64,000 nt of DNA from Asterella californica. Its lineage: Eukaryota > Streptophyta > Marchantiopsida > Marchantiales > Aytoniaceae. Made by a program: the position numbers and the translations under genes. The stretch lies in NCBI GenBank assembly GCA_036924285.1, contig JAYKYS010000012.1, forward strand, positions 12,834,001-12,898,000. Reading direction: 5' to 3'. Below the pieces are notes generated by a model that did no database searches, was not told the DNA's origin, and saw only the letters and a list, made by a program, of their open reading frames with translations. Of the stretch, positions 58,028 to 64,000 are shown piece after piece (within the stretch, counting starts at the first letter, position 1; the number at the start of each line of letters is the position of its first letter).

Positions 58028-58868
58028 CTCTAGGCTGTGACACGTGTCTATATTCCTCATCATTACCTTCTCCCGTTCCTCCATCTCTCTACCCTACAGC
58101 TTGCACAGCCGTCGCCAACAATAACGATACACTATGACATCGTTGTCTAGGTCACATCAGCTCACAACGTTTAGATCAACTTTGACGGGAAGTGAGAGAA
58201 CAGATATGCCTATCATGTCAGCACGACAAGCAATCACACACCAAATTCTCACGTGCAGCAACCACCGTGACAATAGAACTCCTTGAGTTGGTACATTCAG
58301 ACATAAGCGGCCGTATTTCTCCTTGTATATATTCTGGCTATGAATATTTTTTAACTTTCATTGATGATTATTCTCGTCACATCGTTGTTCGGCTACTTCA
58401 TTACAAGAGCGATTGTTTTCAAGCTTTCAAAGAATTCTATGCCTTTGCCGAACGGCAAATTGATCACAAGCTGAAAACACTCCGTTCAGACAGCAGTGGT
58501 GAATAGCTATCCATAGATTTTGAAGCATACTGCACTGAGTTCTTAATTCTGTTCCTACCATGCTGCATGAGTCAGACCTGCCAAAACCTTACTGGGGAGA
58601 ATCTATCAACTGTGCCAACTACATCCAGAATAGGTGCTCGACAAAGACACTTCCTCCTAAGTTGACATCATTTGAGTTGTGGCACAACCGCAAGCTTGAT
58701 ATCTCACACCTACGTGTTTTTGGATGCACTGCATATTCCCAAGTCTCATCTGATCTTCGCTCTAAGTTAGATGACCACTCTCATGCTTGCATCTTGCTAG
58801 GTTATAGTGCATGCAACAAAGCACACCGTCTACAACGCAAATCTGACGGTCATGCTTGCACTTCATGA
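58028..58868 (+). pseudogene. Copia integrase with GAG-pre-integrase region
   Basis: Begins with the finger region, RCLGHISSQRLDQL then CLSCQHDKQSH, followed by the core: first Asp in HSDISG, then FIDDYSRH, second Asp in LRSDSSGE. A TAG follows at about 58504. The next part, from MLHESDLPKPYWGE, is the region after the core, so the stretch with the third catalytic residue (GVAERKN in relatives) is deleted. VFGCTAY and LLGYSA motifs close the domain. Confidence 0.85.
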
Positions 58869-60396
58869 GATGTCATCTTTGACGAATCTCCTTTCCGTCA
58901 TGTACCCTCACCTGTTCTCTTCGATAATTCTATCCTAACAGAAGAATATTTCCAAAATAGCATTGAATTCTAGACGTTTAAGCTAAAGTTGAATTGCGAT
59001 GGTTCCATCTCTCGATACAAAGCACGTCTGGTGGCTCATAGATTCACTCAAATCTATAACCTTGACTACACTGACATCTTTTCTCCGGTGATAAGAATTC
59101 ATTCGATAAGTCTGATTCTAGCTATATCTGCACAACATAATTTACATGTGCATCAGATGGATGTTAAGACAACTTTCCTGAATGAAACACTGAATGACGA
59201 AATATACATGAATGATCCAGAAGAAGTCACTGTCCCGATAAAAGGACAAGTGTGCAGATTATTACGCACACTATATGGATTAAAATAGTCCTCACGGGAA
59301 TGGTAATGATATCTAATAATTGATGGTTTTCTCATATCCCTCAGGTTTACCGAGTCTGGTGCCAATGGGGATGTTTACTGTTTACATCAGAGCAATCAGT
59401 TCATGATTTTGGTCATGTATGTTGACGATACCATCATAGCAAGCAGTAGCATGGAAATGATGATCAAAATAAAAAGACAACTCAGTTCTAGATTCCAGAT
59501 GAGTGACATTAGAGAAGTATATCATTGTTCGTGCATAAAGATAAACAAGGACAGATCAATAGGATGGATAAGACTAAATCAATCTCTATACCTGATCCAA
59601 AAGCTATTTCAATTTGGTCTGGAGAACTGTAAGCCTGTTAGTACTCTCATGACTCCAAGTGAAAAACTTCTTGCTCATGATCTTCCCACCAATGAGGAAG
59701 AGACGACTCTATGCGCCAACTATCTATCAAAGCACAGCCGGATCAATCAACTAAGCAACTGTATGTACAAGGTCTGACTTGTCATATACCATAAGCTCAT
59801 TATCTCAACATATGGCAAGTTCAGGCCCAGCTCACATCACTGCAATGAAGAGAGCTTTCAGATACATCAAGGATACTTTGGACTATCATCTTGAGTACAG
59901 ATACTCTCCTATTCCATGCTCCCTTTTCGGATATTGTGATGCTGACTGGGGAGGTGACGTTGAATCACGATGTTCCACTTCTGGGAAGTGTTTCATTTTT
60001 TCCCAAGGAGCAATCAGTTGGTCATCCAAGCGACAACAATCTGTGGCGTTATCAAGTACAAAAGCTGAGTATGTAGCATTAAGTACGTGTTCTTCAGAAA
60101 CGATTTGACTATGACAACCATTCACATATATTGGACTGAAGGATGAACAGCCAACGATCTTATTCTGTGATAATCAAAGTGCTATTGCACTAGTTGACAC
60201 GACTAAATTTCATAATAGGACAAAGCATATAGATATCCGATATCACTTCATAAAGGATCAAGTCACTCTCAGAACAGTGTTAGTTCACTATTGCCCCACG
60301 GCTTACATGGTAGTTGATATTCTTATCAAGAGTTTACCAGCTCCTAAAGTAGAATATTTATTACCAAAACTCGGATTGTTAAAGACTAGTCACTGA
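58869..60396 (+). pseudogene. Copia reverse transcriptase and RNase H
   Basis: RT N-terminus is partly deleted; from 58989 RYKARLVAHRFTQ, then FSPV, MDVKTTFLNETL, then a TAG at about 59288 after LYGLK, the active site YVDD at about 59415, and the thumb. RNase H has GYCDADWGGD, SSTKAEYVALS, then, after a TGA at about 60106, DNQSAIAL and TKHIDIRYHFIKD, ending LKTSH. Several stops make it inactive. The order integrase-RT-RNase H is diagnostic for Ty1/Copia. Confidence 0.9.
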
Positions 60397-60403
60397 GTGG
60401 GAG

Positions 60404-60664
60404 TGATAGAATAATGTGAGAACAATAATTATTCTAAACTGGATATTATGAAAGGACACAATGAGAAGACACCCCTCGACTGTTTACTATTTCTCTTTGT
60501 ATATCAGGAGGAATCACCTGGTCCTCTCATCATTATTCATTTATCAGACTTTGTCTTTGACTTGGAATATTCAGCTCTCTCTCGTTCTCTTTCCTACACA
60601 TTCTGTGTATGCCTTCCAGTTAAAAGTCTTAGAGTAAGTTACCTTAATTTCCTACAAGTAATCA
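60404..60664 (+). repeat. Probable Copia 3' LTR
   Basis: Directly after the last pol codons a purine-rich tract (GAGTGGGAG, 60395-60403) precedes TGATAGAATAATG. The proposed end, GTAATCA at 60664, gives matching TGAT...ATCA ends and 261 bases, but no second LTR is available to confirm it. The left end is more certain than the right. Confidence 0.45.
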
Positions 60665-61838
60665 CTTTAGTTCACCTCAGACTCGGAAAAGCTTGTGAGA
60701 CGCATGCGTCGCACGATGACTCAAGCTTGAGGATGCAATATGTACAACCGAATCTACCAAATGCTGGTTTTTGCGGTATACTGCAGTGAAGGTAAAACTT
60801 CATCCGGGATGTATGGTTTCACTTATATATCTTCAGATTGTAAGCGCTCAGGAAGAGATGCAAGGAAGGAGTGTGTGTAGATTGATCCCTCAGTTCAGAC
60901 TTTCGTCTAGTAGCTAAATTGTTCGGAATGACTATATCTGATTCATTATTGTGAAGACCAGATTTAAGTATTTTGCTAGCTTGTTTTGCACGAATGGATG
61001 ACACAGATTGCTCTGAGAAAAGTATCTAAGCCGAAACTACCGACATGTACTCAACTTCCTGGTAGTGCAGGGCAGATGCGGTCGTCCTCGCCGTATTCGG
61101 CCGAATCTGCTCGGGTAGGTTTTTCAAACTGTAGCTGTTGTCCCGTTCAGGAAATGACATGTTCTCACTTATCTAGAAAACCTTCTGTTTGCCTTCGTAA
61201 AGTGTATGTTAAAATTTAAACCGAGTATTGGAGAAAAACAGTATGCGCAGAAAGAGTCTGTAATTCATATTAATTTACATTTCCATGCAGTGGTTTACTG
61301 TAGAGGAAGTTACTTGAGATCTGTATTTCGTTTGCTGAAAACAAAGCATAAGCCAGAATCATGCATTGTGCATCTAGGTATAAGATTATAACCTTAATAT
61401 ATACACTTAAGTTCCTTCTCCAGTTTCTTCTTTGATAAACTGCATTATAAAGGTTCTTCTCCTCGGTCTGAAACTCCCGACCATCGCACCAAGTTCATTT
61501 GTGGTGCGTTCTGGACAGCTCGAATATATTTAGAGGCGTATATTTAGGAACGTAACGTTACACTACAGTGCTATTTGTTTATGTATAATAATTGTCGGAA
61601 TGACTGTACATAGACTGATCATCCAGTTTACGATCACGTTATAAGTTCTGTCCTCACAACTGATGATTTCTTGGTGTCGGTTTTTGTTTTGTTTGCTTCA
61701 TAGATGACATAGCCAAGAAGAGAATGATGTAACTGCTGAATCCAGATTTTTCCTTTCCGTAGATTGGAAGAATATGCTCACATTATTCACAACATACGCT
61801 ACACATCGCTATTCACAACATAGGGCTACCAATGTTAA
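60665..61838. other. Host intergenic sequence, nothing identified
   Basis: AT-rich unique-looking DNA without long ORFs or repeats from the rest of the window. Short open stretches (for example 60986-61219) show no motif. Confidence 0.5.
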
Positions 61839-62509
61839 CCAATAGCTTCACTTGGTAAGTTCAGGAGATTCCGTTTTCAAGCTCAAGGTTCTTGCAGAAT
61901 CCAAACTTGAGGTCACGAACATCAAGCCAAGATCCGGGGATCAACGACACGAGGCCGCAAGGAGAGGATGCCTTGCCATACATGCGGAGTGAAGATCGGC
62001 ACACAGCAAAAGATGCTGCCTCCTCAGTATCAGGATGCAATTCCAGTACAAGCTCGAGTGTAAGCTCAGTAGCATTCAGTGCCTGGTTGCCAAGGTTCAA
62101 GTCGTGGCTTCCGGCATATTTGGACGGAGTATACAAGCGTCTGAAGGATGGAGAGGTGTATCCGTTGCCTGCTTTGAAGGGAGACTTTCAAGCTAATTGT
62201 GGCGTAGACCATTCCAGCATTGGGTACTCCAAACTTAGTGAGTTCATCAAATCAGTGCCCGAGTTGTGCAAGATGAAAATTGCGACTCTTGGGAAAGGCC
62301 TAGCAACTCACACAGTGCTTCTTCCCGCTTCGGCACATAGGAGAAGCATGGTTTCCAACCAGGTCCACATATCCACCACCGTGGGACCTGATCGACCTGA
62401 ATATCTAAGTTCTGTGGGCGATGGCTGTGGGAGCCGACGGTGTCCCGTTCAAAGCGCTACCAGAACCAGCGTCAGAGTCCCTAGACCTACACTTCATATA
62501 TTTATCTAG
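61839..62509 (+). CDS. Probable OST-HTH/LOTUS-domain ORF (partial or with upstream exon)
   Basis: The frame is open from just after a TAA at 61836-61838 to TAG at 62507-62509. The first ATG in frame is near 61980, so the start is uncertain, and an upstream exon is possible (GTAAGT at 61855 and TTCTTGCAG before 61897 resemble splice sites but would give a very short intron). From about 62150 to 62325 the protein reads YPLPALKGDFQ, then GYSKLSEFIKSVPELC and a closing THTVLLP strand, which fits the OST-HTH/LOTUS fold, an RNA-binding winged helix. A serine-rich segment precedes it. Its end overlaps the convergent gene by about 105 bases. The domain call is from pattern recognition only. Confidence 0.5.
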
Positions 62510-63793
62510 GCATTTGCTGGATGAGCATTTGCTTGCCAACCAGTAGACGCCACTCGCCGCAATCCACAAGTTCCCGATGTTACCGCCAATTATGCCGAAT
62601 CTGTCGAGGAAGAAACGCGGAACTGACATTTTATGGAAGCGATAGCAGGCAAACATTTGCTCGGCAGACTTGTTCTCGTCCCGAGTAAACGTGTGCTGTT
62701 TCCAGCCGTCTTGCACCGTATCTGTCAAATTCTTGTGCCGGCCCGTGAGCCAACAGCCTCGTGATTTTCCTGAGGTGCAATTCACTTCAAAGATCTCTAA
62801 GATGTCTCCTTGTTTACCTTCCAATTCCTCGTAGGTCACGTGTGCCTGGGAGTAACTGTTGACGCAGAGTGCCGGGATGTAGGAATTGTCGAAAGAAGGC
62901 CGTGACACGAGCATACTCAAGGCAGCTTCTCCGCTGAATTCATACAGGTTCTTCCAGTAGATCTCCGACGCGTCGACCTCTTCGCATGCAAAGGCTCCAC
63001 ACAGCGCACTTATATCCTGATCCGGGACTCGGAACTTAACTGTGTGTGTTTGGACAATGCTGTTGCATTTATTTTGGTCCATTCCCTTGTCCGTATTGTT
63101 CTCCACGGGGTAGTTCATGCAGGCGACCTCCACACTCTCGGAGTTAAAGCTGTCGGCAGAGTAGACTGCTGCCGACTGACAAATCGACGTGCCATTACAA
63201 ATATACACCGAATTTGTTTCCGCTGTGCAATCTGGAATATCTTCGAAATAATCGAGTAGCTTGGCCCAGCTGGTCCCTGTGGGCTCGATCTCCAGGAACG
63301 ATATATTGCGTTCTGAAGATTCTTGGGAGAACGAGCTAACATTCGCGTACAGAACACGTGAGTCGAAGCTGAATTCAGTCCTATCTGGATCTTCGATGAG
63401 GTCAGACAGCGTGTTGGCGAATGTGCTCAATGCGATTCCCCAGGGCTCGTACTGAGTTTGGAAAGAGCGGCAAGAGCCCTGACACCAAGCATCCAGTGAC
63501 CCATCAGCAGGCACTCTGGGCGTCTTATAGCAGTAGATCGACCCCGCATCTTCGTAGTGAGACGTTCTCCTACGAGTTTCGGTTGCATTTCCGAGGCTAT
63601 ATTCAACCCCAGTATCCCATAGCGCCTCTCCGCATTTTGAGCAGTTTGTACAGTTAAAATTTACATCAGCTTTCAAGAAGCCTTGGGGCACGGTGAAGAA
63701 GGGCGTCCGGACCAAGCTCGCTACACTGATGAATCCTCTTCCGTCTGCAGAATTTACCGAGAGTCTCCCTTTAGTTGAATAGTACGAAATCAT
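62405..63793 (-). CDS. Cysteine-rich, heavily N-glycosylated single-pass membrane protein, unknown family
   Basis: First ATG in frame at about 63793 (the frame is open back to a TAA just before 63817), giving about 462 residues. The long N-terminal part has some 20 cysteines, beginning NCTNCSKCGE, and around ten N-x-S/T sequons, as expected of an extracellular or lumenal domain. A hydrophobic segment, FGIIGGNIGNLWIAASGVYW, lies near residue 420, followed by a short basic, Ser-rich tail with CSSSKCLDKYMKC. No signal peptide is present at this start, so a 5' exon is likely; TTCTGCAG on the minus strand near 63747 could be an acceptor. I do not recognise the family. Confidence 0.6.
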   Translation of the reverse strand: MISYYSTKGRLSVNSADGRGFISVASLVRTPFFTVPQGFLKADVNFNCTNCSKCGEALWDTGVEYSLGNATETRRRTSHYEDAGSIYCYKTPRVPADGSLDAWCQGSCRSFQTQYEPWGIALSTFANTLSDLIEDPDRTEFSFDSRVLYANVSSFSQESSERNISFLEIEPTGTSWAKLLDYFEDIPDCTAETNSVYICNGTSICQSAAVYSADSFNSESVEVACMNYPVENNTDKGMDQNKCNSIVQTHTVKFRVPDQDISALCGAFACEEVDASEIYWKNLYEFSGEAALSMLVSRPSFDNSYIPALCVNSYSQAHVTYEELEGKQGDILEIFEVNCTSGKSRGCWLTGRHKNLTDTVQDGWKQHTFTRDENKSAEQMFACYRFHKMSVPRFFLDRFGIIGGNIGNLWIAASGVYWLASKCSSSKCLDKYMKCRSRDSDAGSGSALNGTPSAPTAIAHRT

Positions 63794-64000
63794 GATCAGT
63801 CGATGCTTGCAACGCAATTACTCCCAACGTCCCGAAATTAACTAAAGCTTAATAAACATGGACAGGATTGACAGATACAAGCCGGCTACGAATCGAGTAG
63901 TGCACAGACTGACCTAGTATAAAACCCCGGTCTGTCAGCTGTTTGCTCAAGTCGGCCAAAGGATCCTCCACTGACTTCGTGTAAGGATTACCTCCAGAAG
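63794..64000. other. Upstream region of the membrane-protein ORF
   Basis: No ORF or repeat identified. It may contain the promoter or a first exon of the gene at 62405-63793, but nothing specific can be shown. Confidence 0.3.

Noticed and set aside
60448..60789. A 113-residue ORF over the Copia 3' LTR end
   Set aside because: It crosses the proposed LTR border, has no motif and is best explained by chance in a region of low stop density.

Overview
The window is a dense nest of LTR retrotransposons from a eukaryotic genome, with about 3 kb of apparent single-copy host sequence at the right end. Long nested Ty3/Gypsy and Ty1/Copia elements, LTRs with TATA boxes and tRNA-type primer-binding sites, and dinucleotide-poor, moderate-GC composition suggest a land plant (moss or lycophyte level) or a macroalga. 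Nothing in the sequence fixes the lineage. The two putative host ORFs overlap tail to tail and show no obvious intron, which would suit a compact algal gene space, but this is weak evidence.

Five repeat families can be separated by their ends, target-site duplications (TSDs) and protein motifs. (1) GyA, three copies of a ~8.2-9.0 kb Gypsy family with ~915-bp LTRs: GyA-1 (9071-18025, +, identical LTRs, all ORFs open), GyA-2 (29894-38100, -, internally inverted) and GyA-3 (48854-57563, -, decayed). All have 4-bp TSDs (gatc, gtcc, gacc). (2) Family B, a Gypsy element with giant LTRs (~5.8 kb when complete) that carry their own long ORF: B1 is a solo LTR (4060-18860, TSD acaat) and B2 is a rearranged element whose two LTR copies lie at 21279-25269 (+) and about 43010-46942 (-), with TSD ccttc/gaagg at the outer ends. 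(3) Family G, a Gypsy element with ~2.0-2.2 kb LTRs bounded by TGTCG...CGACA: one copy enters from the left edge (gag-protease 1-3144, LTR 3202-20182, -), and one is a solo LTR (TSD gcgt) split between 25270-26125 and 46943-48115. (4) A Copia element with gag/protease at 26126-27261 (inverted) and the rest at 48116-60664. (5) PAL, a ~3.7-kb near-perfect palindrome (28096-40017 without GyA-2) that looks like two LTRs head to head around a tRNA-iMet-type primer-binding site.

The insertion order can be read from interruptions. The solo G LTR lies in the Copia protease. B2 lies in that solo LTR. PAL lies in the reverse-transcriptase gene of B2. GyA-2 lies in PAL. GyA-3 lies in a repeat block inside Copia. 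On the left, GyA-1 lies in B1, which lies in the LTR of the partial G element. Colinearity is restored for Copia, the solo G LTR and B2 at once if the segment from about 20189 to 27261 is inverted, so one inversion after the B2 insertion explains the present order.

Region by region: 1-3201 G gag-protease remnants; 3202-20182 G LTR containing B1 containing GyA-1; 20183-27261 the inverted block (B2 integrase, B2 3' LTR, half of the G solo LTR, Copia gag); 27262-43000 B2 internal region split by PAL and GyA-2; 43010-46942 B2 5' LTR; 46943-48115 other half of the G solo LTR; 48116-60664 Copia with GyA-3; 60665-64000 host sequence with a probable OST-HTH/LOTUS-domain ORF (+) and a cysteine-rich, N-glycosylation-rich membrane-protein ORF (-). 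The only element that looks capable of activity is GyA-1.
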